A stretch of DNA of 8,421 bases from JAIUZI01 sp041594355 (GTDB lineage: Bacteria; Pseudomonadota; Alphaproteobacteria; Rhodobacterales; Rhodobacteraceae). Location: assembly GCA_041594355.1 (NCBI GenBank), contig JBFHMM010000178.1, positions 1-8,421 of the forward strand, in the 5' to 3' direction. Numbering within the stretch: the stretch's first letter is position 1; every line of letters begins with the position of its first letter. The notes beneath the pieces are model-generated. The model was given only the letters and a program-made list of their open reading frames with translations, was not told where the DNA came from and ran no database searches. The translations under genes and the position numbers were made by a program. Below, piece after piece: positions 1 through 6,788 of the stretch.

Positions 1-203
1 CAGCGCCCGGCGGCCCAGGTCGCCGGCACTCCCAGCGGTATCGACCAGATCACCGCGGTGACCGGTGCGATCGCCTGCCAGCCGGTGACATGGAAGATCA
101 GCCCCAGAAGGAACAGGTTGATCGCCACGGCCCCAGCGGCGAAGGGATAGAGTAGCAGCGCCAGTTTCCATATCGGCCAGCGTCCCTCCTGCGGCCCGGT
201 CAT
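1..203 (-). CDS. Small membrane protein of unknown function, 3' end outside window
   Basis: An open frame runs from an ATG at 203 to the left window edge, giving 67 whole codons without a stop. The start forms a 4-base ATGA overlap with the stop of the chelatase-like gene (200-203). There is no Shine-Dalgarno sequence before it, so translation probably depends on coupling. After a short polar N-terminus (MTGPQEGRWPIWK) there are two strongly hydrophobic stretches, about residues 14-38 and 43-63, joined by a tight turn (HVTGW), so a two-helix inner-membrane hairpin is likely. I do not recognise the family. Position at the end of a heme d1 operon suggests a link to that pathway, but nothing in the visible residues (no CXXC, no conserved His cluster) shows a function. 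That it is a real gene is likely from its coupling and membrane-protein composition. Confidence 0.72.
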   Translation of the reverse strand, partial: MTGPQEGRWPIWKLALLLYPFAAGAVAINLFLLGLIFHVTGWQAIAPVTAVIWSIPLGVPATWAAGR

Positions 204-943
204 GAGGAGTGCTCGGTCGCGTTGGCCACGCTGAGCGCGGTCGAGATCAGCCTCGGCACCTCGCGGTGCAGGCCGATGGGCTGCAGCAGTTCGCCCCGGA
301 AACCGCCGGCGGTCAGGGCGGCGGGGATGTCCTCGTAGACATGTTGCCCCTCGGAGGCAAAGAACGGTAGGCAGAAGGCGGTGACCGGCAGGTCGCGGGC
401 GGCGTCGTTCAGCGAGGGCGCCTCCTCGATGAAGCCGGTGGTGACCTTGACCCCGCGAAGCCGCTGCGACATGGTGCCAGCGAAATCCAGCGCGGCCTCG
501 GCCGGATGCGGGCTGCGGCCCGAGCCGTGGGCAGCCACCACCACATGGGTCTTGCCTGCCTTCCAGTTCCGCGCGGCCAGCCGGGTGCGGATGGTCCGAA
601 CCGCCATCATCGGCAGTTCGGGCGACAGGCCCAGCGGCGGCAGCACCCGCAGGTCCGGGTTGCCCAGGCGGCGCAGCAGTTCGTGGGTCACGAACCAGCC
701 CCCGGCCATGAACATCGGATAGACCAGCGCACCCTCGCGAGCCTGCATGACGGCCCGCTCCAGGGCGCCGTGGGCGGCCAGAGTCACGCCCCTGACCTGT
801 TGTCCGCGGGTCAGCGCCTGTACCGCCGCCGCGAGCCGCGCGATGGATGTTTCTCCAGACTGAGGGTCGGACGGCTGGCCATGAGCCACGATGAGAGCGT
901 CAGTGGCTGGTTCCTTCCGAAAAGGTGATCTTGTTCCAGACAT
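200..943 (-). CDS. CbiX/SirB-like sirohydrochlorin chelatase, two-domain
   Basis: The product is 247 aa. The start is the ATG at 943 because AGGA lies 7 bases upstream. This start lies inside the end of nirN, giving a 44-base overlap in another frame; a longer in-frame ORF from 1006 adds only Arg/Cys-rich shadow sequence. Two similar halves are seen, about residues 14-120 and 130-247, each opening with a beta-strand and a chelatase-type AHG (H21, H139). The second half also carries SEGQHVYEDIP (H201), the metal-site signature of CbiX/SirB chelatases. The first half has AGGWFVTHEL at the equivalent place. The length fits the two-domain CbiX form. CbiX-type enzymes insert Co or Fe into sirohydrochlorin. 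In a heme d1 operon, iron insertion to give siroheme is the sensible role (inference). No signal peptide is seen, so it should be cytoplasmic. Metal specificity cannot be read from the sequence. Confidence 0.85.
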   Translation of the reverse strand: MSGTRSPFRKEPATDALIVAHGQPSDPQSGETSIARLAAAVQALTRGQQVRGVTLAAHGALERAVMQAREGALVYPMFMAGGWFVTHELLRRLGNPDLRVLPPLGLSPELPMMAVRTIRTRLAARNWKAGKTHVVVAAHGSGRSPHPAEAALDFAGTMSQRLRGVKVTTGFIEEAPSLNDAARDLPVTAFCLPFFASEGQHVYEDIPAALTAGGFRGELLQPIGLHREVPRLISTALSVANATEHSS

Positions 944-2525
944 TGTATTTTCCTGAAGGTTTGCGCATCGGCAACCGCCGGACCTCTTCCAGGGTCTTTG
1001 CGTCATAGACGATTACCGCGCCGTCATCCTCCCAGATTGAAACCAGTGCGTGCGAGCCATCTCTTGTGAACTCGACATGGGCCACGGTTTGGCCCGGTGC
1101 CGGATCAAGGGTCTTGACGATCTCGAGCGTGTCCTTGTCGATCACGTGCATCTTGTCCTTGTTCGGGCCAAAGAAGACATCGACCCACAGGTATTGTGAA
1201 TTCTCGTGGCTGCGCATGAAGAACCCCGGGCCAAGCGTTTCAATCTTTTTTACCGTCTGCCAGGTCTCCATGTCGATGACCGAGACCACGCCCCCCTTGA
1301 GGTGCGGGGTCGCCATCACCGTGGTACCGTCGCGCTGCCAGGTGATGCCCGAGCCGAGGTGCGGCATACCGGGCAGCGCCAGGTCGGCGATCTTGTGGCC
1401 GATCACCAGGTCGATGACCTGGCCGCCGTTGCCATCGCGCGAGGCGCCCATGACGTGTTCGTACTTCTGGTCGAAGAAGAAATCGTCCAGCACGTCCCGA
1501 ACAGTGATCTTCCGCACCGGAAACGGATCGGGGTTCTTGATCGGCGGCTCGCTGCGATAGTCATGGGCCAGTCCCATGCGCGGCGGGCTGGGGCCATAGA
1601 AGACTTCCCAGATCTCGGGCACGTCCTTGAGCGCCAGCACAAAGCTCTCGCGGGGGGGGGCCTGATAGACCGCCGACACCCGGCTGGGCACCTTGCCCTT
1701 GCTGATCACCGGGAGCACCTTGGCCACGCTCAGATCCTGGGTCGACAGGATGGTCAGCGTCATCGGCAGGTAATTGGCTACCGCCAGCCACTTGCCGTCA
1801 TCGCTGATCGCGATGTTGCGGCTGTTCAGCCCGGCGCGGGTGCGGCCGACCTCCTGCAGCGACCACAGGTCGTATTTCTGCACCCATCCATCGCGCGACA
1901 TGATAAAGACATGGCGCCCCAGCGGGTCGAACTTGGGTCCGCCATGCACCACCAGCGGCGTTGCGAAGCGGTCCAGCACCTCGAAGGTGTCGCCGTCCAG
2001 CACCGAGACATGGTGATCGCCGGTCTCCACCGCCAGCGTGATGTTCATCGGGTCGCTCGACCAAACCGGCGCATCGGCGGGCGTATAATCCTCGTTCATT
2101 ACGCGGCTGGAGGCGATCTCCGCCGCGCCCCAGTCAGGCACGCGGTCCAGCGGCGTCTTCAGCCAGTCGGCCAGCGCCGCGATCTCGGTCTCGTCCAGCG
2201 TCTCGACAAAGCCGGGCATCTGGGTAGCGGCGCGGCCGGCGCGGATCACCTCGGCCACCTTCGGCCCGCGCATCCGCTTCAGCGTTTGCGGGATCAGCGC
2301 CGGTCCCATTCCACCCAGCCGCGCCTCGCCGTGGCAATCGGCGCAATGCTCGGCATAGCTTGCGGCGGGATCCGCAGCGCCGTGGCCGGTCAGGGCCAGC
2401 GATGCGGCCACTCCCATCCCCAGGAGCATCGCTTTGTTTTTTATCGCTTTCCAAATACTCCCGCCGGAGGCTCCGACGGTTTCGGCCCGCACTGGCCTGT
2501 CAGAAGAATCGATGCGCCGGATCAT
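900..2525 (-). CDS. nirN: NirN, cytochrome c / heme d1-domain protein of d1 biosynthesis
   Basis: The product is 541 aa from the ATG at 2525. NirN is a periplasmic paralog of NirS; in Pseudomonas it carries out the last step, dehydrogenation of dihydro-heme d1. Visible parts are a hydrophobic signal segment (about 33-50), a cytochrome c domain with CADCH at 61-65 and likely axial Met103 (QMPGF), then an eight-bladed d1-type propeller from about 150 to the end. H194 lies 17 residues before an RDG, as H60 does in NirF, and corresponds to the region of the proximal d1 ligand of NirS. AISDDGK (239-245) and MPHL (387-390) are shared with NirF. The start is uncertain: residues 1-32 overlap the nirJ end by 26 bases and run through a repeat-like sequence, so ATG 2429 (giving 509 aa, but a signal peptide with no basic n-region) is possible. 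A tract of nine C at 1652-1660 lies in frame within the gene. Confidence 0.95.
   Translation of the reverse strand: MIRRIDSSDRPVRAETVGASGGSIWKAIKNKAMLLGMGVAASLALTGHGAADPAASYAEHCADCHGEARLGGMGPALIPQTLKRMRGPKVAEVIRAGRAATQMPGFVETLDETEIAALADWLKTPLDRVPDWGAAEIASSRVMNEDYTPADAPVWSSDPMNITLAVETGDHHVSVLDGDTFEVLDRFATPLVVHGGPKFDPLGRHVFIMSRDGWVQKYDLWSLQEVGRTRAGLNSRNIAISDDGKWLAVANYLPMTLTILSTQDLSVAKVLPVISKGKVPSRVSAVYQAPPRESFVLALKDVPEIWEVFYGPSPPRMGLAHDYRSEPPIKNPDPFPVRKITVRDVLDDFFFDQKYEHVMGASRDGNGGQVIDLVIGHKIADLALPGMPHLGSGITWQRDGTTVMATPHLKGGVVSVIDMETWQTVKKIETLGPGFFMRSHENSQYLWVDVFFGPNKDKMHVIDKDTLEIVKTLDPAPGQTVAHVEFTRDGSHALVSIWEDDGAVIVYDAKTLEEVRRLPMRKPSGKYNVWNKITFSEGTSH
1652..1660 (-). repeat. Nine-base C homopolymer inside nirN
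   Basis: Nine G on the plus strand read as nine C in nirN, encoding A-P-P-R around residues 289-292. The reading frame is intact as given. Tracts of this length can slip during replication or be miscounted in sequencing. Confidence 0.9.
2448..2475 (-). repeat. Rhodobacterales-style GC palindromic element between nirJ and nirN
   Basis: On the minus strand this reads GGAGCCTCCGGCGGGAG followed by TATTTGGAAAG. It contains the short inverted repeats GGAG-C-CTCC and CTCC-GGCG-GGAG, then an AT-rich tail. From memory, many Rhodobacterales genomes carry very similar sequences just after gene ends. Here it begins 25 bases after the nirJ stop, which fits that habit. It may act as a 3' stem-loop or partial terminator. 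It is also translated as ASGGSIWK if nirN starts at 2525, which is why I doubt that start. Family assignment is by recall only. Confidence 0.5.
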
Positions 2526-3714
2526 GGCTTTTCCCCCGGAACGGCGTGACGGTCAGACGTTTGTCGGCCGTATCGACGCCAATCTCTTGATTGGTCAGGT
2601 AACAGGCCGGATCCTCGGCCCAAGGATCGCCGGTGAGCTGCAGCGCGCGGATGCGGGTGTTGCCGCCGCAGACGTCGCGCAGCTTACAGGCGCCGCAGCG
2701 CCCCTTGAGCGGGCGCGGGCGGGTGCGCAGGGTGGTGAGCATCGGGTCGCCGCTGGTCCAGAGCTCGGAAAACGGCGTGTCCTTGACGTTGCCGACGGTG
2801 TAGTCCGACCAGTAGGTATCGGGGTGCACCTTGCCCAGGAAATCGATGTTGGCCACGCCCAGCCCAGAGGAATTGCCGCCCCAGGCCACCAGGTGCTGGC
2901 GCACGTGGGCCACATGCGCCTCGTCGAAGTTGCGCCGCACCCATTGCAGGAAAAAGCCCGCGTCGGCATCGTTGTTGCCGGTGACGATGTCCAGCGGCAT
3001 GTTCTCGGCGACGCCGATCCAGGCGCGGTCCAGCAGCAGATCGAGCGCCTTGCGGGTGCGTTTGTGCGCCGCGGCCTCGCCTCGGTTCTTGTCGCCGCGC
3101 CCGGCATAGACCAGGTGGCTGAGGTAGAACTTCTCGACGCCTTCGTCGTCGCAGAGCTTCAAGAGGTCCGGCAGGTGCTGGTGATTGCCCTCGGTAATGG
3201 TGAACCGCAAACCCACCTTGATGCCGCGTTTCTTGCATTCGCGCACGCCGCGCAGGGCGCCGGCAAAGGCGCCCTCAACGCCGCGGAACCAGTCATTGGT
3301 GGCGCCGATGCCGTCGATCGAGATGCCGACATAGTCAAAGCCGATTTCAGCGACCCGGTCGGCGGTCTCATCGTGGATCTTGGTGCCGTTGGTGGACAGC
3401 GCCAGCATTCGCACCAGTTGCCGGGCGCGGGTGGCGACCTCGAACAGGTCCTTGCGGTCGAGCGGTTCCCCGCCCGAGAGGATCAGGGCAGGGATGCGAA
3501 ACCGGCCCAGATCCTCAAGGGTTTCCATGGCTTGCTCGTGTGACAGCTCACCGGGGAAGTCGACATCGGCCGAGACCGTGTAACAATGGCGGCACCTCAG
3601 GTTGCAGCGCCGGGTCATGTTCCAGATCACAACCGGTTTGACTTCGCCCGTGCCGCGTTTGTGGACAGGGGTCGGGGCCGCCAATTGGTGCATGTATTCG
3701 GACAGGCGGAACAT
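2500..3714 (-). CDS. nirJ: NirJ, radical SAM enzyme of heme d1 biosynthesis
   Basis: The product is 404 aa, a usual length for NirJ. NirJ acts in the cytoplasm on didecarboxysiroheme, replacing the two remaining propionate side chains on rings A and B on the way to the d1 oxo groups. The radical SAM cluster motif C37-x3-C41-x2-C44 is seen (TRRCNLRCRHCY), followed by the SAM-contact motif SGGEPL at 80-85. A C-terminal SPASM/twitch-like set, C340-x2-C343-x5-C349 and C371, indicates a second iron-sulfur cluster. The start at 3714 lies one base after the nirH stop, with AAGGA about 9 bases upstream. The stop lies inside the 5' end of nirN as annotated from 2525. Confidence 0.97.
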   Translation of the reverse strand: MFRLSEYMHQLAAPTPVHKRGTGEVKPVVIWNMTRRCNLRCRHCYTVSADVDFPGELSHEQAMETLEDLGRFRIPALILSGGEPLDRKDLFEVATRARQLVRMLALSTNGTKIHDETADRVAEIGFDYVGISIDGIGATNDWFRGVEGAFAGALRGVRECKKRGIKVGLRFTITEGNHQHLPDLLKLCDDEGVEKFYLSHLVYAGRGDKNRGEAAAHKRTRKALDLLLDRAWIGVAENMPLDIVTGNNDADAGFFLQWVRRNFDEAHVAHVRQHLVAWGGNSSGLGVANIDFLGKVHPDTYWSDYTVGNVKDTPFSELWTSGDPMLTTLRTRPRPLKGRCGACKLRDVCGGNTRIRALQLTGDPWAEDPACYLTNQEIGVDTADKRLTVTPFRGKSHDPAHRFF

Positions 3715-3715
3715 G

Positions 3716-4204
3716 TCAGGCTTCCTTATTGCGCAGCCGCAGCCCGGTCTTTTTCAGGATCCGGGTGGAATAGAGGATGTCGCGGCCGCGACAGGCGTCG
3801 CCCAGTATGGCGGCGATCTGGTTACGTTTTTCTTCTACCTCTGTATCCGACGACCCGTGCACCATGGCAAAGAGATTATAGGGCCAGTCGGGCAGCGCGC
3901 GGGGGCGTTCGTAGCTGTGGGTGACGAAGGGCAGCGCGCCGATGCTCGCGCCCAGTTCGGCGATGCGGGCGTCGTCAACATCCCAGACGGTCATGCCGTT
4001 GGCGGTCATGCCCAGCTTGTAATGGTTGGGCGCGGCGGCGATGCGGCGGATGACACCGCTGGATTTCATTGTTGCGATGCGCGCCATCAGGTCGGCTTCG
4101 TCCAGGCCCAGCCCCTCGGCCACGGCGGCATAGGGGGCGGGCACAAGCGGCAGGCCGTCCTGCAGCGCGGTGATGATGTCGCGGTCTGATACCTGATGTG
4201 TCAT
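3716..4204 (-). CDS. nirH: NirH, siroheme decarboxylase subunit (AsnC/Lrp-like fold)
   Basis: The product is 162 aa. The N-terminal part (about 1-55) is a winged-helix-like domain resembling Lrp/AsnC regulators, as is known for this enzyme family, and the rest forms the ferredoxin-like half. It belongs to the NirL type: H61 in NHYKLG, THSYERP at 95-101 (H96), WPYNLF at 107-112, and the C-terminal STRILKKTG matching STRCFKQTG of NirL. With NirDL and NirG it removes the acetate carboxyl groups of siroheme on rings C and D to give 12,18-didecarboxysiroheme. The start overlaps the nirG stop as ATGA (4201-4204). No clear ribosome-binding site is seen, so translational coupling is likely. Despite the fold it is an enzyme subunit, not a transcription factor. 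Confidence 0.93.
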   Translation of the reverse strand: MTHQVSDRDIITALQDGLPLVPAPYAAVAEGLGLDEADLMARIATMKSSGVIRRIAAAPNHYKLGMTANGMTVWDVDDARIAELGASIGALPFVTHSYERPRALPDWPYNLFAMVHGSSDTEVEEKRNQIAAILGDACRGRDILYSTRILKKTGLRLRNKEA

Positions 4205-4650
4205 GCGGCCACGCGGAACCCGATGTAGAACTCTTGCAGTTTGGGAAAGCGATGGACCGTGATCCCGGTTTCCCCTTCGATCGTATCGGCGGCGGCATCA
4301 ATTCCTTCGGGCGTTTCGGTTGCTAGGACGAACCACATGTTCAGCCGGTGCGCGCGTTCATAATTATGCGCCACCTCGGGGTGGACATTGACTTTGGTTA
4401 ACACCGCGTCGAATTGATCCGCCGGCACCGCCATGGCGCAGAGGCAGAACGCCCCGCCCATCGCGGCGGCGTCGAAGAAAGGGCCGAACCTGGTGATGAC
4501 GCCGGATGCTTTCATAGCCTCCAGGCGGGTCAGCAGGTCGGATTCGGTTAGTCCCAGTTCGGTGGCGACGGCGGCGAAGGGGGTGTTGCACAGCGGCAGG
4601 TCCTCCTGCATCCGGTTCACGATACGGCGGTCGGTATCATCGAGTGTCAT
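4201..4650 (-). CDS. nirG: NirG, siroheme decarboxylase subunit (AsnC/Lrp-like fold)
   Basis: The product is 149 aa from the ATG at 4650, which overlaps the nirDL stop as ATGA. AGGGA lies 8 bases upstream. A longer in-frame ORF starting at 4857 is rejected because its first 69 residues lie within nirDL and are Arg-rich shadow sequence. It resembles the NirD half of NirDL: AHNYER at 94-99 followed by LNMWFV, and the ending FPKLQEFYIGFR. It carries H95 in the HxYER motif but no histidine at the place of NirH H61. It is expected to work with NirDL and NirH in siroheme decarboxylation. G, rather than another subunit letter, is assigned from similarity to NirD and from the order DL-G-H. Confidence 0.92.
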   Translation of the reverse strand: MTLDDTDRRIVNRMQEDLPLCNTPFAAVATELGLTESDLLTRLEAMKASGVITRFGPFFDAAAMGGAFCLCAMAVPADQFDAVLTKVNVHPEVAHNYERAHRLNMWFVLATETPEGIDAAADTIEGETGITVHRFPKLQEFYIGFRVAA

Positions 4651-5639
4651 GCGACTTTCCCTGTCTTGAGCGAGATCAGCGCGCCGGTCTGCTTGAAACA
4701 GCGGGTGGAGAACAGCACCTCGTGGTCGACGCTCTGCAGTTCGGGCAGGGCGCGGGCGCAGTCGAGCACGTCGGCCGCCTCGGTCCGGCTGCGGGCGTGG
4801 ATCATGTTGTAGAGCCGGTAGGGCCAGATCTCGGGCGCGGGCTTGCGTTCGTAGCACAGCGTCACGCCAGGCAGCGCGGCCAGCCGCGGGCCGGTCTCGG
4901 CGATGCGGTCGGGGGCAATGTTCCAGACCACCATGGCATTGGCGCTCCAGCCGAGGGCGCGGTGGCGCACGATGACGCCAAAACGCGAGATGATCCCGGC
5001 TTCGGTCAGCGCGGCGATGCGTTTTTGCACCTTGGTCTCGCCGCAGCCCAGCTGATCGGCGATCTCGGCATAGGGTTTCGCGGTGATCGGCAAGCCGGTG
5101 GTCAGCAGCTGCAGCAGCCGACGGTCGCCTGAACGCATCGCCTCAAGGTTGGTTGGGCGAGGTGCGCGCAGCTGTGTCGCGCCGCCGTTCATGCGGAACC
5201 CCAGATCGACGTTGAAGGGGCGCACCAGCGGAAAGTCGAAGACCTGCAGCCCGGTCAGATCGGTGATCCGGTCCAGCGTCTTGTCGATATGGGCGCGGTC
5301 TGGACCGGTGGCGACGAACCACAGGTTCAGGTCATTTTCGCGTTCGTAGCTGTGGTTGATCCCGGGTTCTGCGCCAATGATCTGGGCGACCCGGTCCAGC
5401 GCGCGGTGCGGCGCGGAGACGGCAGCCAAGGTGCTGGCTGAGACGGTGTTGGGCGCGCAGGTGGCCCCGACGCGGGTGATGCGGCCGGCCTTTTTCATCC
5501 GTTTGAGCCGGGTGATGACCTCGGCTCCGTCAATCTCCAAATCCGCCGCGATCTGGGCAAAGGGACGGTTAACGAGTGGGAAATTGCGCTGCCAGTTGTC
5601 GAGCAGCAGCAGATCAATCGGGTCAGAGACGATCTGCAT
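4647..5639 (-). CDS. nirDL: NirDL, fused siroheme decarboxylase subunits
   Basis: The product is 330 aa, about twice the length of NirG or NirH. Residues 1-150 are NirD-like (HSYER at 96-100, LNLWFV, ending PFNVDLGFR), then a linker of about 15 residues (152-168), then a NirL-like half to the end (RHRALG at 225-230, WPYRLY at 272-277, STRCFKQTG at 311-319). Each half has its own winged-helix and ferredoxin-like part. Fused NirDL is known in several denitrifiers and has siroheme decarboxylase activity. The NirL half has L261 where NirH has H96 in the HxYER motif, while H226 is kept; the NirD half shows the reverse. The start lies 3 bases after the nirF stop, with only a weak GGGA upstream. The stop overlaps nirG as ATGA. 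Confidence 0.95.
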   Translation of the reverse strand: MQIVSDPIDLLLLDNWQRNFPLVNRPFAQIAADLEIDGAEVITRLKRMKKAGRITRVGATCAPNTVSASTLAAVSAPHRALDRVAQIIGAEPGINHSYERENDLNLWFVATGPDRAHIDKTLDRITDLTGLQVFDFPLVRPFNVDLGFRMNGGATQLRAPRPTNLEAMRSGDRRLLQLLTTGLPITAKPYAEIADQLGCGETKVQKRIAALTEAGIISRFGVIVRHRALGWSANAMVVWNIAPDRIAETGPRLAALPGVTLCYERKPAPEIWPYRLYNMIHARSRTEAADVLDCARALPELQSVDHEVLFSTRCFKQTGALISLKTGKVA

Positions 5640-5642
5640 GGC

Positions 5643-6788
5643 TTACAATCCCGTTCTGTGCGCGCGCGCGGTAAAGAAAATGCCCGAGGGGCTGTCGGCG
5701 TCGATTTCTCCAATTTTTTCAAACGTCTGGGTGTCATAGATCATGACCTTTCCGGCATCCCGGACGCTCAGCCAGACCTCGTGCCCGCGCGGGGTGAACT
5801 CCATGTGCAGCACCGCCGGACCCGGTTTGAATTCGTGGATGATCTGTTTGGTCACGGTGTCGATGACCTGGATCGTGTCGTTCAGCGGGTGGGCGAAATT
5901 AACCCAGACTTGTCGGCCGTCGGGGCGGGCCATGGCAAAAACCGGCTGGCCATGGGTCTTGGTCCGGCCGGTTTCGGTGAGCGCGTCGGCATCGACCCAG
6001 AGCACCTCGTGGTGGCCGACGGCGGGCAGCACGAACTCGGAGCCCGTGAGCGCCCAGCCTTCCAGATGCGGCATCTTGTAGACCGGCATTTCCTGCTGGC
6101 CGCGGCCATAGCCGGGCAGTACGCGGATCGGTTCGGGGGTATCTGACCACAGGTCGAGCGCGGTCAGACCGTCCTCGCCGAACAGGCCGGTGATATAGGT
6201 GCGCCCGTTGGCGGTGATCAGCGCGTCATAGGGGTGGTCGCCCATGTTCTCGATGCGGGTGATCCGGGGTTCGGCCCCGGACATGTCGGCGATCCAGGTT
6301 TCGCCGGTGTCCCACATGGTAAAGACGAATTTGCGGCCTGGTGCATCGACCAGCCCGATGGTCTTGGAATCGGTGGGGATGTCGGCGACCATTTCCAGCG
6401 TGTCAGCGTCGAAGATGCGCACACCACCGGGTTCGTAGTTAGACACCGCCACCAGCTTGCCATCGTCGGAAATCGCGCCGCCAATCGCGTTGCCGGCCTG
6501 TACCACGCGGTTTGCGATGGTGCGGGTGACGATGTCGACCTTGGACAGGCCGCCGTCGCGACCAAAGACATAGGCAAAGCGTTCGTCGGGCGAATAGACC
6601 AGCGAGGCGTGGCTGAGATCGCCCATCCCCTCGATCCGGGCCAGCGCGGCGCGGTCGGACTGGTCCACCAGCAACACGGCGCCGGTGGCACGTTCGATCA
6701 CCAGCCCCAGATCGCCGGTGGCGGTGGGTTCTGCATGAGCAGCGGAGATGAAAAGCGAGGCCAGCAGGCCGAGGGCGAGCGGTTTCAT
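5643..6788 (-). CDS. nirF: NirF, periplasmic d1-type beta-propeller protein
   Basis: The product is 381 aa from the ATG at 6788, which overlaps the nirC stop as ATGA and has GGAG 5 bases upstream. The longer ORF to 6983 is rejected because its extra 65 residues lie inside nirC and precede a signal peptide. The signal peptide is MKPLALGLLASLFISAAHA (1-19) with an AHA cleavage site and no lipobox cysteine, so a soluble periplasmic protein is expected, as in Paracoccus rather than the lipoprotein form of Pseudomonas. The rest is a d1-type propeller with no heme c site. H60, 17 residues before RDG (77-79), sits where NirS has its proximal d1 ligand. AISDDGK (105-111) and MPHL (239-242) match NirN. 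NirF binds d1-type heme and is needed late in the pathway; its exact reaction is less settled than that of NirN. Confidence 0.96.
   Translation of the reverse strand: MKPLALGLLASLFISAAHAEPTATGDLGLVIERATGAVLLVDQSDRAALARIEGMGDLSHASLVYSPDERFAYVFGRDGGLSKVDIVTRTIANRVVQAGNAIGGAISDDGKLVAVSNYEPGGVRIFDADTLEMVADIPTDSKTIGLVDAPGRKFVFTMWDTGETWIADMSGAEPRITRIENMGDHPYDALITANGRTYITGLFGEDGLTALDLWSDTPEPIRVLPGYGRGQQEMPVYKMPHLEGWALTGSEFVLPAVGHHEVLWVDADALTETGRTKTHGQPVFAMARPDGRQVWVNFAHPLNDTIQVIDTVTKQIIHEFKPGPAVLHMEFTPRGHEVWLSVRDAGKVMIYDTQTFEKIGEIDADSPSGIFFTARAHRTGL

Noticed and set aside
1206..2549. Long plus-strand ORF of 447 aa opposite nirN
   Set aside because: It is antisense to nirN, is rich in Arg, His and Gly with no recognisable domain, and is explained by the high third-position GC of nirN.
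2434..3543. Plus-strand ORF of 369 aa opposite nirJ
   Set aside because: It mirrors nirJ, has shadow-type composition and lacks any motif; nirJ carries clear radical SAM cysteines.
3716..5639. Lrp/AsnC-type transcription regulators
   Set aside because: The winged-helix resemblance is real, but the four domains in the order D-L-G-H within a nir operon are siroheme decarboxylase subunits.
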